Of a stretch of DNA of 64,000 bases, positions 24,901 through 36,789 are shown piece after piece; within the stretch, counting starts at the first letter, position 1, and every line of letters starts with the position of its first letter. Below the pieces are notes generated by a model. That model did not search any database. It was not told where the DNA came from and worked only from the letters and a program-made list of their open reading frames with translations. Origin of the DNA: Diphasiastrum complanatum (lineage: Eukaryota; Streptophyta; Lycopodiopsida; Lycopodiales; Lycopodiaceae); NCBI GenBank assembly GCA_029204225.1, contig CM055107.1, forward strand, positions 17,334,809-17,398,808. The letters are read 5' to 3'. Both the position numbers and the translations under genes were made by a program.

Positions 24901-25926
24901 GATTGCACACTCACCATCATTGGCCGTGTAGATCACCCTCTTGTCATCTCCATATGCCAACAAAGAAGTGAAATACTCTTTGTGAAAGGTCATGTGTGAA
25001 CTTGCTCCACTATCAATCCACCAAGGATCTAGATCTCCATCCTTAGCAAGCATACATGAAGACATCACAAAAGCATCATCATTTGCATCTTGCACATCCA
25101 AACCATCCTCATCAAGAGTAAGAATACCTTGCTTGTCTCCTTGATCTCTCTTCTTCTTGTAGCACTCACTTGCAAAGTGTCCTTTTATGCCACAATAGAA
25201 GCACTTGAGCTTTGATCTATCCTTCTTTTTGCCACTTGAAGAAGCATCCACTTGATCTTGCCCTTTAGACCACTTGCTTTTGGTTTTGCCCTTGAATTTT
25301 CCCTTTGTGAACATAGCATCCTCTTGACGTGTCGATGTAGATCCACCTCTTGCTTGAAGCCTATATTCCTCATTGATCAAGATCTCTTGAAGATCCATCA
25401 AACTTGGCAAAGTCTTTTGAATATCAATACTTTGAACAATGTTAGCATGAGCATCCAACAAGCCATTAAGAATCACTTGAATAAGCTCTCCTTCCTTAAT
25501 GCTTTCATCTATGCAAGCTAACTCATCATTCAATGATTTCATTCTCAAAACAAAAGTACTTGGACTTTCTTCGTTCTTTTGCAAACAAGAAAAGATTTGC
25601 CTTCTTAGAGTCAACACTCTAGAAGTAGACTTGGATTCATAAAGCTTCTTCAATGAATTCCAAGCTTCCAAAGATGATGTGCACTTACCAACTTCCTTGA
25701 GAAGTTCATTGGTAACATTCATCTTTATCATGTGTAGAGCCTTCTTGGCCCTCTTGTCATACCTCAATTGATCTTGTTGTGTTGTTGGTCTCTCCTCAAA
25801 ACCTACAACAATATCCAAAACATCATTCATCTCAAGAAGTGACTCCATCCTCACTTTCCATAATGAATAGTTACTTGAGGTAAGCCTATCATTGGCTTCC
25901 AACATGACTCCAATTGAGGTTGCCAT
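21974..25926 (-). pseudogene. Copia gag-pol, two lesions
   Basis: ATG at 25,926. Residues 1-230 are gag (MATSIGVMLEANDRLTSSNY), with zinc knuckle CFYCGIKGHFASEC near 240. Protease WWIDSGASSHMTF is at about residue 300, then pre-integrase (VWHKRMGHFN, CESCALSKSHRLPY) and integrase (FIDDFSRF, RGDNGGEYIS, QQNGVAERNNRTLCES). After an in-frame TAA near 23,827, where the sister copy has TAC, comes the 572-codon part: RT CKWIFKVK, DISNAFLNGDLEEEVYMEQP, SLYGLKQAPRSWYAKL, LLIYVDDIILSGG; then RNase H CSDSDYAGD, SLSSSEAEYKA, CDNQSDQRMASNPIFHARSK. A one-base deletion near 22,140 (gaggagcg against gagggagcg in the sister) shifts the last ~50 codons. All catalytic motifs are intact. Confidence 0.94.
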
Positions 25927-26514
25927 GTAGCAATGACCTGATCTTCTCTTTCAACCTGTTTCAATGCACAAAGCACTCCTTTGAACAACAACAAATGCTT
26001 TCAAAAGAAATCACCAAGATTTGAAACTATCTCACAAATTCTCTTCTAGCACTTATCCAAGCAAATCAACACATAGAATCATGGAATCTTGATCAACCTA
26101 TGATCTATCCTCAATCTAATGACTTTTGCCACTTCCTAAGATTGAAACACACTCAAATGAAGTCCAGCAACCTCACTATCTAGAGATCCAATCAAAATTA
26201 GGGTTTTGACAAAATCACAAAAAATTGACTATTCCAAATCTACATGCAAATGCTGAAAATTTGATATGCAATCTATAAGCCACCACTTAGGCTGAACCAA
26301 TGATCCAAAAATTGGCCAAATCCAGCATGTGAATTCAAAAAATGAAATTGAACAAGTATATTGACCTATTTAGTGTTTTGATCTACAAAAGATCCAATCT
26401 ACAAAAGCAAAAAATCCGATTTTGGTGTAGAATCCTCTCTAGCATGCTCTAGACTTGATATCTTCACCAAATCATTGATAGATCTTGTTTCCTCCTTCAT
26501 AACCTGAAACATAA

Positions 26515-26526
26515 GCTCTGATACCA
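26515..26526 (-). promoter_or_regulatory. Primer binding site (initiator-Met tRNA)
   Basis: The reverse complement is TGGTATCAGAGC, directly next to the inner end of the 5' LTR. Confidence 0.92.
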
Positions 26527-27175
26527 TGTGAAAGATTTCAGATCCTTAAGATCCAATCTACTTGAATGATCTTTGGTTAGAAAGAGAAATACACTACCAA
26601 TTTCACCAATGTAGAAAAATCAGCATCTACACACAATTTGAGATGCAAACACTGATAGAACTTGATCAAACTTGAATGAAATAATTATGTATTGTTGCTG
26701 TCCGTAAAAAATCAGCAAGCTACTGTATTTCACACCTGTGGATCCAAAAATAGCAAATATAGACCATTCTACACATAGAATTGCAAGCAATCACCAAGAT
26801 AGTGCACCAATGGATAGTAGAACCCAAGAGAACCATGTATAGGCATGAAATGAGATAGAGAAGAGAGAAGATGACTCTCTCCACGAGTTACATTCTTTTA
26901 TAACAGGTCCAAACCCTATTGGCCACTTGGCTTTCCCACCAAAATGCTAACCCTACCAATTTTGGGTTTAGATTTAATGTACCGAACTTATTCGAATTGA
27001 ATCTACTCAAACTCGCATTCTATCTTTCCCACACTTTCAAAAAGTGTTTATTCAAATGAAATTTAGACTAATGAACTTTGAAAAGTCAACCTCTAAGTCT
27101 AAAACAAGTTTTGGCCTCAATATGCCAAATATGAAAATATTGCAAAATGTGATGAAACTAGTTGAATCTTTCACA
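26527..27175 (-). repeat. 5' LTR of the 21-27 kb copia
   Basis: 649 bases from tgtgaaagatttcag to gttgaatctttcaca, matching the left LTR almost throughout. Differences are scattered single bases, so the insertion is fairly recent compared with the other elements here but not brand new. Confidence 0.95.
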
Positions 27176-27317
27176 CTAAGGTGCATTCATTTACATGGAA
27201 AGTAGTGTGGGCACATGTGTAAAGAAGTTAGAAAATGATATTATGATTAATTTATAGTTATTTTTCTCTCTCCTACAAAGCATTTCTTATAGGGCCCTCT
27301 TTGGGCCCATATTTTCT

Positions 27318-29449
27318 CTAATGTAGAAAATCTGTTTCAGTCTTTCCCTGATTCGAGGAATCTTGCAAACCTGAATCGACCCCCAAAAGTACTTGTTGCC
27401 AATACTTTCCAAAAAAGGGATCGAACTCATATAGTCCTTGAAGAGATTGAAACAACCTCAGATCTATAACAGTAAAGCACAACTGATTAATAACCGGTAA
27501 TCGACTCAAGGCGTCCGCCAGAGTATTTTGACTTCCTTTACAATAACGTATAGAAAAGTCAAAGATTTGCATCAACTCAGTCCATCTAGCTTGCCTCCCC
27601 TTTAAATCTGTAGCATCACATAATATCAAAGAGTCTGATGATTTGTCAAAACTTCAAATCTGGCTCCATACAAATAATGTTGCCAAATTTTCAAGGAATG
27701 AACAATTGCAAACAGTTCCTTCTCATAGGTACAATACCTAGATTGAGCAGGATTGAGTTTCTTGCTTTCATAAACCACTTCCTGCATCAGAACAGCTCCA
27801 ATAGCATAATCACTGGCATCAGTCCTAACCACAAAAGTCTTATTAGAATCGCCAATGATTAGTATTGGTGCCGAAGTGACACTTTTCTTAAGCAACTCAA
27901 AACAATTATTCATATCCTCTGTCCACACCACTAGTGGACTCTTAGCCCTCCAACTTAGCTTCTTATAGCCTTTCAAGGCCTGGGTAAGGGGAAATGCCAA
28001 TCGAGCAAATTGGGAAATATGCCGACGGAAAAATCCTACAAACCCCAAGAAAGACTTGATTTCTCGAACTGTGGTGAGAATAGGCCAATCAATAACCCTC
28101 TAGATACGATCGGCCTCAATCTCCACTCCTCGTTTGGAAATCTTATGCCCCAAGTAAGACAATTCCTTAGCAACACTTAGACTCCTTGGCAAAGAGTTTT
28201 TCCCTTCTTAGAATGTCCAAGACAATCCTAAGATGCTCTTTATGTTCCGCCAAAGTCTAACTGAACACTAGGATATCATCTAAGAATACCACTACGAATC
28301 TTCCCAAATATGGCCTGAACAAATCATTCATCATCTATTTGAAAGTTGCCGGTGCATTGGTCAAACCAAAAGGCAACACCAAAAATTCATAGTGACCAAA
28401 GCAAGTTCGAAACCCGATTTTTGCTATATCTTCTGCCTTAATGCGTATCTGATGGTAGCCCGATCTTAGATCTATCTTGGTAAAGTACCCAACACCACCA
28501 AGATAGTCTATTAGATCATCCATCGGCGGCAGTGGATATCTATTCTTAACAATTACCTTGTTCAGTTTCTTATAGTCGACGCAAAACCTTATAGTCCCAT
28601 CCTTCTTGGCAACTAGAACCACTGGCGATGCCCAAGGAGACTTACTAGGTTGTATCCACCCCTTTTTTAGGTAATCATGTAATTGCCTATTTACCTCAGT
28701 CTCTTTTGATGCTCTCATCCTATAAGGATGTTGTGCGATTGGAATTGCTCCAGGTATTAGGTCAATTTTATGATCAATTGTCCTTTTTGGTGGTAAACCT
28801 ACATGAAGGTCTAAAAAAACATCATTGAATTCCTGCCTAAGTTCATTATAGTCTTCAAATTCTGTAGTATTCTCACTGGGTATATTCATGGCATTTATGT
28901 TAAGTTCATCATCATTGCAGCAAATGATATCATTATGAAAATATAAATAAACTTTAAAATCAGAATTCTTCGTAAAAGGATTTAGTTCCTATTTAGAATA
29001 GAGGTTAACATTTTTAGTGTCAACACTTATACTAGCCTTGATCTTAATTAAAGAATTTTCATGCATAAAAGATAAAGATTTTTTAACAAAATCAATTCTC
29101 AATGACTTGTTCTTATCAAAATGTCATTATTGTCCAAGAACAATATCTACATTAGCAATGCAACAACATGGAATTCTAGTTTTTCAAAATAATCTTGAAT
29201 GTGCAATTCTACATCAGGAACAATAAAATCCATCAAATCGGAATTACTTCCCGATGCCATTGTCACGCGATATTTTTTCTCACTTTTTCTGGTAGGAAGG
29301 TTTAGCGTCCACAGCAAATTTACATTAATAAAGTTATGAGTGGATTTCGTGTTAAAAAGAACACTAACAACTTGATCATTAGCTTTACCTTTAATGCAAA
29401 TAAGGTCATTAGGTCCGAAAATTAAAGAACTAAGAAAACAAACATCCAT
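27318..29449 (-). pseudogene. Ty3/gypsy pol: protease, RT, RNase H
   Basis: Reading leftward: protease-like region 29,449-29,147 with FNTKSTHNFI where D-[ST]-G-STHNFI is usual, so the catalytic Asp and Gly are lost. RT 28,889-28,335: [56 protein letters not shown]. The catalytic VVFLDDILVFS is at about 28,290 after a stop. RNase H spans 28,048-27,318: VVRTDASDYAIGAVLMQE, RYCTYEKELFAIVHSLKIWQ, GSQNTLADALSRL. The frame is broken several times between 28,335 and 28,048. No integrase follows: gypsy similarity ends at about 27,320, leaving about 140 unexplained bases before the copia at 27,175. Confidence 0.93.
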
Positions 29450-30351
29450 TTATTTCGAGATAGATTACTTGAGGTTGAAGCTTGTTTTTTGACGCAATCA
29501 CGTGCAAGGTGACCTTCGCCAATGCACTTGAAGCACAGGTTCTTCTTACGAGCTTCAGCTTTATCATTGCCACCTTGATGATTTTTAAAGTTTTTCTTGG
29601 TTTTCTTAGGATTGTTGGAATTGGGATGTGTTTCACTAACAACTTCCCTATCCTTCCTCTTATATTGAAAACCTTTTTTTTGCTCATTAGGTTGTTGACT
29701 CCTAGGTGGCTTAGGTGTGTCATCAAAGTATTTGGCAACCCTAATAGCATCTTCTAGGGTTTTTGGATGGTTCCTACAAACATCCACTTGATATTCTTTT
29801 GGTAACCCATCAATGAACATTAACATTTATACCTTAGGCGGAATGTCACTATAAAGTGGATTCAGGTACTCATGAAAATATTGAATAAATTGTTCCAAAC
29901 CTTTATTCATGGTTAGATGACTCAACTTTTGGCAGTGTTCATAGTCATCTAAAAGTGGTAGAAAATAATCCTTAAAAAACTTGCAAAAATCATCCCATGT
30001 ACAAGGTTGATTGCCCTTTGCATCCCACCAAACTAAGGCTCTTCCTTCAAGGAACATGGTGACAGTAGATAACTTTTCAGATTCAGGGTTTTGGTTCATG
30101 GCAAAGTATTTGTTCCAATCATTTAGCCAAGAACTTACCACTTGTAAGTTCCTATCTTTCTTCTCCCCCTTAAACACTTTTATATGCTTCTTCTGATTGG
30201 CTAACCTAGACTCTAAGTCTTGGTCTCTTTGATTAGTTTCAGGAAGCTGCTTATTAGTGGCTTGAATTTGTTGGTATAAAAGTTCAAGAGCTTGTGCCAC
30301 ATTGTATGGGTTTGATAGATCAAAAGTTGGGTTTTCATTGGTTTGATCCAT
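29422..30351 (-). pseudogene. Ty3/gypsy gag
   Basis: ATG at 30,351 (MDQTNENPTFDLSNPYNVAQ). The first 174 codons form the gag capsid-like region (VVSSWLNDWNKYFAMN, LEGRALVWWDAKG, FCKFFKDYFLPLLDDYE); a stop near 29,827 separates it from the rest (IDGLPKEYQVDVC, then a Lys/Arg/Asn-rich stretch and zinc knuckle CFKCIGEGHLARDC). The element's primer site and LTR lie to the right, about 1 kb upstream of this start. Confidence 0.9.
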
Positions 30352-31358
30352 TGGGGTTGCTTGTGTGTTTTCCTATTATGCAAATACAATAGAATGATAG
30401 AATTTGCTTTTATTCTTACATCCAATGCAAATAAAAAGCATTTACTTCTACTCATTCAATCTTATTGTTTATAAGCTCAATCCAAGCCTACTATTTGCAA
30501 GCTCAATCCAAGCTTAAGAGGAAAACAACAACAAGCTACATTTGCCCTAATCAAAAGCAAAATTGAAAACCAAATCTTTATGTAAACTTCAATTAATTAA
30601 ACCAAGCTAATGTTTACATAAAGTTCCCATTCCAAATCCGATTCCATTTGTCATTTCAAAAGCAACCAAAGTTTTCACATTTCTCACTATTCTAGATCTC
30701 CAAATCCATGAAACTAGTGTCCAGAAATGGATAACTAATGAAGCTTTATGAAAACTTCAATATTTAGATCTGATTTTCAGATTTACAGGTCTGAAAATCA
30801 AAACTTCATAATGACAAAAAAACAAAACTTTAAAACTTGTTTTATGCACAAAATTACACTACCATTCTCTTCCTACATTGCCATCTTCATGAAACTAGGA
30901 GATAGAAACGTGTAACTAATGAAGTTTGAATGAAAACTTCACTCTTCATATCTGATTTTTAGATTTACAGGTCTAAAAAACAGAACTTTAAAATGAAAAT
31001 CAGAACTTTAAACACTTCATTTATGCAAAAAAAAAACACTAGTTGTGATCAAAACACATAGCTAGAATCAATCTTTTTGCAAAAAAAAAGTTTGTGTATG
31101 TAGAGGAAGAATTCCTCTAACCATCCCACAAATCTTTTTTTCAGAACTTTTAAAAACCCAAAGCCCATTTTAAAACTTCTCTAGCATGATCAAAAATCAG
31201 CCCCTAAACAATTCTATAAGCATCACTACTCTCTTCCAAAGAGAACTAGATTCATTGGGTACTTCAACTACAAGCTTCCTACAACTGGAGCCAATAATCT
31301 TCCCAAAAAAAATTTAGTTGGTGATCTTAATAGAACTTGAAGAAGGTTAGAAAGGTTA
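30352..31358 (-). repeat. Gypsy leader with a ~180-bp internal duplication
   Basis: Non-coding leader between primer site and gag. It contains two diverged units about 181 bases apart (catgaaactag at about 30,707 and 30,888, each followed by taactaatgaag, then atctgatttt-agatttacaggtct, then aaaacttcat or aacactt). Confidence 0.65.
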
Positions 31359-31370
31359 GCTCTGATACCA
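31359..31370 (-). promoter_or_regulatory. Primer binding site of the gypsy element
   Basis: gctctgatacca, the reverse complement of TGGTATCAGAGC, about 1 kb upstream of the gag start and next to the LTR. Confidence 0.85.
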
Positions 31371-32321
31371 CTTTTACAAGTAGAGGTGAGGAAGTCCTCC
31401 AAATCCAAAGTAGATTCTCCAAATGTCCTCCAAACAACCTGCAAGCTTCAAGATGCTCCCCAACTCCAAGCTAGGATGCCTCCACCTGCAAGTAAGGATC
31501 TGCAAGCCTCCAAGGATCTCTCCTCCACCTGTGTCCCTACTCTTTAAACGCAAAGATAGATAACAAGCTGGCCTCAAGTATTCACCACCCAACCATAGCT
31601 AGATCCAAGCTCCAAGCAAGACCTATCTAGCACCCCCTTGCTAACCATAAACAAATCACAAGCATACCACAACACTCCATAGCATACTCAAGATCCAAAC
31701 CCTACTTATGTCCCATACCATAAGCAAGATCCAAACCTTAAGCATATTACCATAAGAAAATAGTCTACACACTAGTAGCAACACTAGAGCATAAGCAAAG
31801 CAAACAAGAGAGATCTCTCTCCTCCCAATGGGTGCCCTACTACCCTCATATAGATGGCCCATGGACCCCTCCAATGCACTATGGAGTTCCATGCTCGTCC
31901 AATGAAAGAGAGAGAAGCCTAGGGGAGTTCAAGAATCTCCAAGAGCCTTCATAGGCTTATGGCAGGTCAAGAGACTCCTTCCATAACCTATGACTCTTTG
32001 AATGCCTTTCTTGTGAGATTTGGAAACTCAATGGACAGTTTAGAAGGGCGCCCTCCTACTAGGTCCCATTGCCCAAGTTGTGCATGTATACTTTGGTCCT
32101 AGACCATTAGAGTGATATGGTTCAAGGTTGAGGCCCAAGGTTTAGAAAAATAGTCATCCAATGACTTTCTAGCACCTCTCTAGGTTCCATACCTCCATCC
32201 AAGGCATAGACACCTACCTGTCCTTAACCAAGGACACTAGTACCTTACTCTAAGGCACCTGCCCCTATCCAAGGTCACATACCCTTAATCCTAAAGGTAA
32301 CTTGCCATTTAGCCCCCAACA
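31371..32321 (-). repeat. 5' LTR of the gypsy element
   Basis: Bounded on the left by the primer site; on the right the reverse complement begins TGTTGGGGGCTAAATGG, a standard LTR start. The inner end (ttttacaag) is not a canonical CA, so that boundary is approximate. It contains no supported gene. The matching 3' LTR is not in the window because the element is truncated near 27.3 kb. Confidence 0.7.
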
Positions 32322-32390
32322 CTAAATGGACTAATAGGGGTCTGAAGTACTGCTAGTTACATAGGTATGTAACACACCTGCTACTCACAC

Positions 32391-34009
32391 TAGTTCAGCA
32401 GTCAGCCAAGGCAAGAAACTTGACAAAAGCAAGGCCATCAATCTGACTGCGAACTCTCCAAGAAGATCCATGAGAGAAAGAGTAATACCTATCAGATTTG
32501 TGCCTGACAGTTCAGCCTCTATGTTAGAAGAATTCTGTGGATTTGGTGGAGAATCTCAAACATATGAGAAAGTTATCAATTGTCCAGATAAGGAAAAATG
32601 GATTAAAGCGATGGAAGACAAGATGAATTCCATGGAGCAGAACAATGTCTAGAATCTGTAGCCATTACTAGTAGACAGGAAGACTATGAAGTGCAAATGG
32701 ATTTTCAAATACAATTATGGACTTGATGGCAATGTATAAATATACAAGGCCAGATTGGTGGTGAAAAGTTTCTCTCATAGGTATGGTGTTGACTATACTG
32801 AGACATTTTTTTCAGTCATAAAGCATTCATCCTTATGCCTACTATTTGCATATGCAGCAACGTACAGTCTCAAGACCACATAGTGGATGAAAAGACCGCC
32901 TTCCTACGTGGCGAGTTGAATGAAGAGGTCTATATGGACCAACCACCATGATTCTTATGCTCATGCTTTGCAAACTACGCCTACCGAATGCAAAGAAGCA
33001 TATACGAACTGAAGCAATCTGCCAGGCAGTGGTATAAGAAGAAGGATCACACTCTCATATCCTTAGGATTTCAACTGTTGATGGCCGACTACAATGTCTA
33101 TACAAAGGTCACAGATGAGAAAATCATAATCATAGCAGTCTACATGGATGACACTTTAATCGTGTCCAGAAGCAACGAGCTGATTGCTCAGGTGAAGCAT
33201 GATATTTCACAGCATTTTGAAATATCAAACCTAGGGGAAGCGAGATTCTACCTAGGATTGCAAATTGTCAGAGATCTTGACAAAGGGAAGTTATATCTTC
33301 ACCAGTCAAGATACATCTAGAAAATCATTGATGATTTTCAAATGACAGACTACAAGAGAGCTAATTCAGAATTGGTAGCTGGAACAATTCTGACCAAGCA
33401 AGACTGCCCACAAAATGCAGAAGAGCAGGAAGCCATGCAGAACGTGCCCTACAAGAGGTTAGTTGGATCACTCATGTACTTGATAGATAATACACAACCT
33501 GACATTGCTTATGCAATTTTCAGAATGAGCCAGTTTAATATCAATTCAGGCCCTACGCACTGGAAGATAGTCAAGAGAATTCTGCAATACCTTCAACAGA
33601 CGAAGGATTATGGGTTGTGTTTCTCTCGTCATGAAGAATTCTAGATCAAATCCTATAGTGATGCAAGCTGGGCATCCCTGAAAGATTACTGCAAGAGCAT
33701 CTCAGAAGGATGCACAATAGCAACTGGTGCGACTGTGATATGAATCAGTAGGAAGCAGACTGTAACTACGTAATCATCCTACGAATTAGAGTATGTTGTA
33801 GCAGCCAAGATGGCGAATGAACGATGAAACACATTGCTATCAGATATAATCTGATAAAAGATCTGATTGAGAAAGATAGGCTGAAGACCGAGTTTATTCC
33901 AACGAAGCATATGGTGGCTGATATCTTCACGAAGCCTCTTGATGAGACAATTTTTGAGATGTAGCGTGCAAGCTTAGGAATCAGAAAAATATCAACTTTG
34001 AGAGGGAGC
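32391..34009 (+). pseudogene. Copia RT-RNase H remnant
   Basis: Starts abruptly in the linker before RT. It contains KWIKAMEDKMNSMEQNNV, CKWIFKYNYGLDGNV, YGVDYTETFFSVIKHSS (~32,790), then a frameshifted ELNEEVYMDQPP, and 32,988-33,320 with QRSIYELKQSARQWYKKKD and VYMDDTLIVSRSNE, where the catalytic Tyr-x-Asp-Asp is YMDD. 33,342-33,644 carries the SLMYLIDNTQPDIAYAI segment and the start of RNase H. RNase H runs on with stops to FIPTKHMVADIFTKPLD (~33,895). A purine tract (gagagggagc) at 34,000-34,009 leads into the LTR. 5' LTR, gag and integrase are absent. Confidence 0.88.
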
Positions 34010-35304
34010 TGAAGAAATTGAGAGTTTCTATCTTTCAAAGCCTTAGCATTTTTCCTTAGTTTTTCCTTTGCTGTTTTTCGCAACTGTGCATTTTGAACTA
34101 TGTTTCACACAATCTGCATTTTTGAATTGTTTTGTCGCACAGTTCACTTTTTGGATGATGAAGAAAATTCAACCCTAGGTCTAAAACACTTAGAAAATAA
34201 CTCTGGCAATTTTTCCCGACACTATCACATTTTTTGCATTTCTGCGAAAACGCGACACTGTCCTTAAATGTCTTAAGGATGTTTTCTAGCCTACCCTTAA
34301 AGATGCTACACTAGCCTTAGAATCGTTTTCTGCCCTTAAGTCAACTTTTTTGCCTTTCAGAAAAAAAAGACACTGTCACATTTTTTGCCTACCCTGAAAA
34401 AGGGACACTTGCCCTTAGAACTGACTTCTGCCCTAAAGTCAGCTTTTTTGCCCTTCGAAAAAAAAAAAACGACACTGTCGCCAAAATGCCTTAAAACCCT
34501 TTGAAGCCTACCTTTGACTTTTTCGCCTTTTTGCAAGAAAGGCGACACTGAAAAAGCGAAGGTGCCCTTGAAATCCCGAAGGTGTCTTTTGGCAAAAAGC
34601 AAAGGTGCCCGTGAAACAACGACACTGCTCTTAAAGTCGCAAAAATATCCTTTAGCAAAAAGCGAAGGCTTGCAGCGTGAAGGCGTTGCGAAAAGGGCAG
34701 AAGGCAAATGCTTCACAGAGGACAACGACAGAAAACTGGAATCAGTTTAGTTTAAGACTAATGCATTTCTTTTGATTAGATTTTTTTAATTTTATGTGGA
34801 TCCCTGGATTGATCACATAAAAAGATCAATGAAGGATGCAGACAAAAAGAGAGAAGCCAATCACGGATATAGAACATACAGAATTATAAAAGTTTGAGAT
34901 AGCTCCAGAGTGAGTTTCCAGATTACGAGTAGCTAGTCACATTATTTGTGGGAGAGAACATCTCTCGCACCCTGATCTGGAAAACAGACAACGCTAAAAA
35001 ATATTGTAAATTCAGTTCTGAATATAGAAGCAATTCTCTCAAAGATCTGTTCTGTGTTGTGTATGATCTACAATATTGGAATGCATGCTAGCAGTAGATA
35101 AATTTTGCTGTTGTTTTACTCAACATTATTAGTTGTTTACAATTTTAATTTTTACAACAAATCGTCAGAAGCGATCTGGGGCTTGGAAGAAAATAAGATC
35201 GCAGTTAGTAGCAGTAGCTACTCCTACCAAGTCGGCTCTATCCGGCCTTTATCGATGGAAATGTCACAGACTCCCATCAGCGGAGCTATTTCTGATTCCC
35301 ATCA
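34010..35304 (+). repeat. LTR copy A with hairpin-rich minisatellite
   Basis: Begins TGAAGAAATTGAGAGTTTC after the purine tract and ends near gattcccatca. Bases about 34,200-34,640 are a degenerate minisatellite built from ttttttgcc-ttc-gaaaaaa-gcgacact phrases. The open frames seen there on both strands (for example 34,357-34,725) are shadows of this repeat. The other copy is at 35,433-36,769. Confidence 0.75.
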
Positions 35305-35432
35305 GTGGTTCCAGAGTGTCTTGACACTGCCGAATTTTCATCAATATCTTCACGAAGCCTCTTGACAAGGCAATTTTTGAGAAGCAGCGTGCAAGCTTAG
35401 GAATAAGAAAAATATCAGCTTTGATAGGGAGC
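35305..35432 (+). repeat. Duplicated RNase H end and polypurine tract between LTRs
   Basis: From about 35,347 the sequence repeats 33,919-34,009 (atatcttcacgaagcctcttga, then cgtgcaagcttaggaat-agaaaaatatca, then gatagggagc). So the 3' end of the pol gene, the purine tract and the LTR were duplicated together in tandem with a period of about 1.42 kb. Confidence 0.8.
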
Positions 35433-36769
35433 TGAAGAAACTAAGAGTTTCTATCTCTCAAAGTCTTAGTTTTTTTTTTAGTTTTTCCTTGGATGTTTGT
35501 CGCGACTGTGTATTTTGAACTATGTTTCACACAGTCTGTATTTTTGAACTGTTTTGTCACACATTTTGTATTTTTGGGTTATAAGAAAAATTCATTCCTA
35601 GGTCTAAAACACTTAGAAGATAACTCCGGCAACTTTTCTTGACATTGTCTCATTTTTTGCATTTTTGCAAAAAAGGCCACACTGTCGCAAAATGCCTTAG
35701 AGAATTTTTTAGACGTACTGTCAGCTTTTTCTTCTTTCAGAAAAAAGTGACACTATTGCGTTTTTTGCCTTTCAGAAAAAAGCGACACCTACCCTTAGAA
35801 ATGCTTCATGTCCTACTATCGCGTCTTTCGCCTTTCAGAAAAAAAGCGACACCTGCCCTTAGAACTGGTTTTTGTCCTAAAGTCGGCTTTTTTGCCCTTC
35901 AGGAAAAAGCGACACTATCGCCAAAATGCCTTAAAAATCTTTTCAGGACTACTGTTGGGATTTTTGCCTTTCGAAAAAAAGCGACACTTGCCTTTAGAAA
36001 AGCGACACCTTGCCCTTGAAAAAGCGACACTGCTCTTAAAGTCACAAAAATGTCCTTTAGCAAAAAGCGAAGGCCTACAGCGTGAAGGCACTACGCAACA
36101 AATAGAAGGCGGATGATTCACAGAGAACTACGACAAAAAATTGAAATCAGTTTTGTTTAAGGCTAATGCATTTCTTTTGATTAGATATTTAATTTAATCA
36201 TATCCCTGGATTGATCACATAAAAAGGATCGACGAAGGACATAGACAGAAGCAGACAGTCACGGACATAGAATATATAGAACTTTAAAAGTCTGAGATAG
36301 CTCCAGAGTGAGTTTACACATTAGTAGTAGCTAGTCATATTATTCGTGAGAGAGAACATCTCTCTCGCACCAACGAGCTGATTTGGAAAACGGACAGCGC
36401 TCAAGAAAAATATTGTAAATTCAATTCTGATTATAGAAGCAATTCTCTCAATGATCTATTCTATGATGTGTATGATCTACAATATTGAAATGCATGCTAT
36501 CAGTAGATAAATTTCTGTTGTTATTTTACTCAACATTTTCTGTTGTTTACAAATTTAATTTTTACAACAGATTGTCAGAAGCGATCTGGAGCTTGGAAGA
36601 GAATAAGGCCGCAGTCAGTAGCAGTAGCTACTCCTGCCAAGTCAGCTCTATCCGGCCTTCATCATTGGAAACATCACAGACTCATTCCAAATTGATTTTG
36701 TTCACGTTTCATTTCGATTCATTTTGCTTCCAATTCGCATCAGTAGGAGCTGTTTCTGAATTCCCAACA
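35433..36769 (+). repeat. LTR copy B with hairpin-rich minisatellite
   Basis: Tandem copy of LTR A, ending gaattcccaaca. The minisatellite (35,640-36,080) has more units than copy A. Repeated units read tcgcctttcagaaaaaaagcga-like, whose ends are self-complementary, so each could form a small hairpin. Confidence 0.75.
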
Positions 36770-36789
36770 ATCTATTCCATAAACTTGCT

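Larger units (their letters stand above)
21329..27175 (-). mobile_element. Near-intact Ty1/copia element, reverse strand
   Basis: A full-length copia. The left LTR is 21,329-21,978 and the right LTR 26,527-27,175, both TGTG...CACA. Direct 5-base duplications CTAAG flank it (21,324-21,328 and 27,176-27,180). The initiator-Met primer site (gctctgatacca, 26,515-26,526) abuts the 5' (right) LTR, and the polypurine tract (reverse complement gaagagggag) abuts the left LTR. The polyprotein has only one in-frame stop and one single-base frameshift. It belongs to the same family as the + strand element at 54-60 kb, and unlike that copy it retains reverse transcriptase. Confidence 0.96.

Noticed and set aside
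24065-25521. Reverse-complement open frames over the copia gag-pol (for example 24,065-24,337 and 25,252-25,521, and their mirror images at 55,698-56,621)
   Set aside because: They are antisense shadows of the copia polyprotein, appearing at equivalent places in both family copies.
34357-36121. Several basic, Phe/Lys-rich open frames on both strands
   Set aside because: They lie in the LTR minisatellite; the open frames follow from the repeated aaaaaagcgac phrases and occur on both strands at once.
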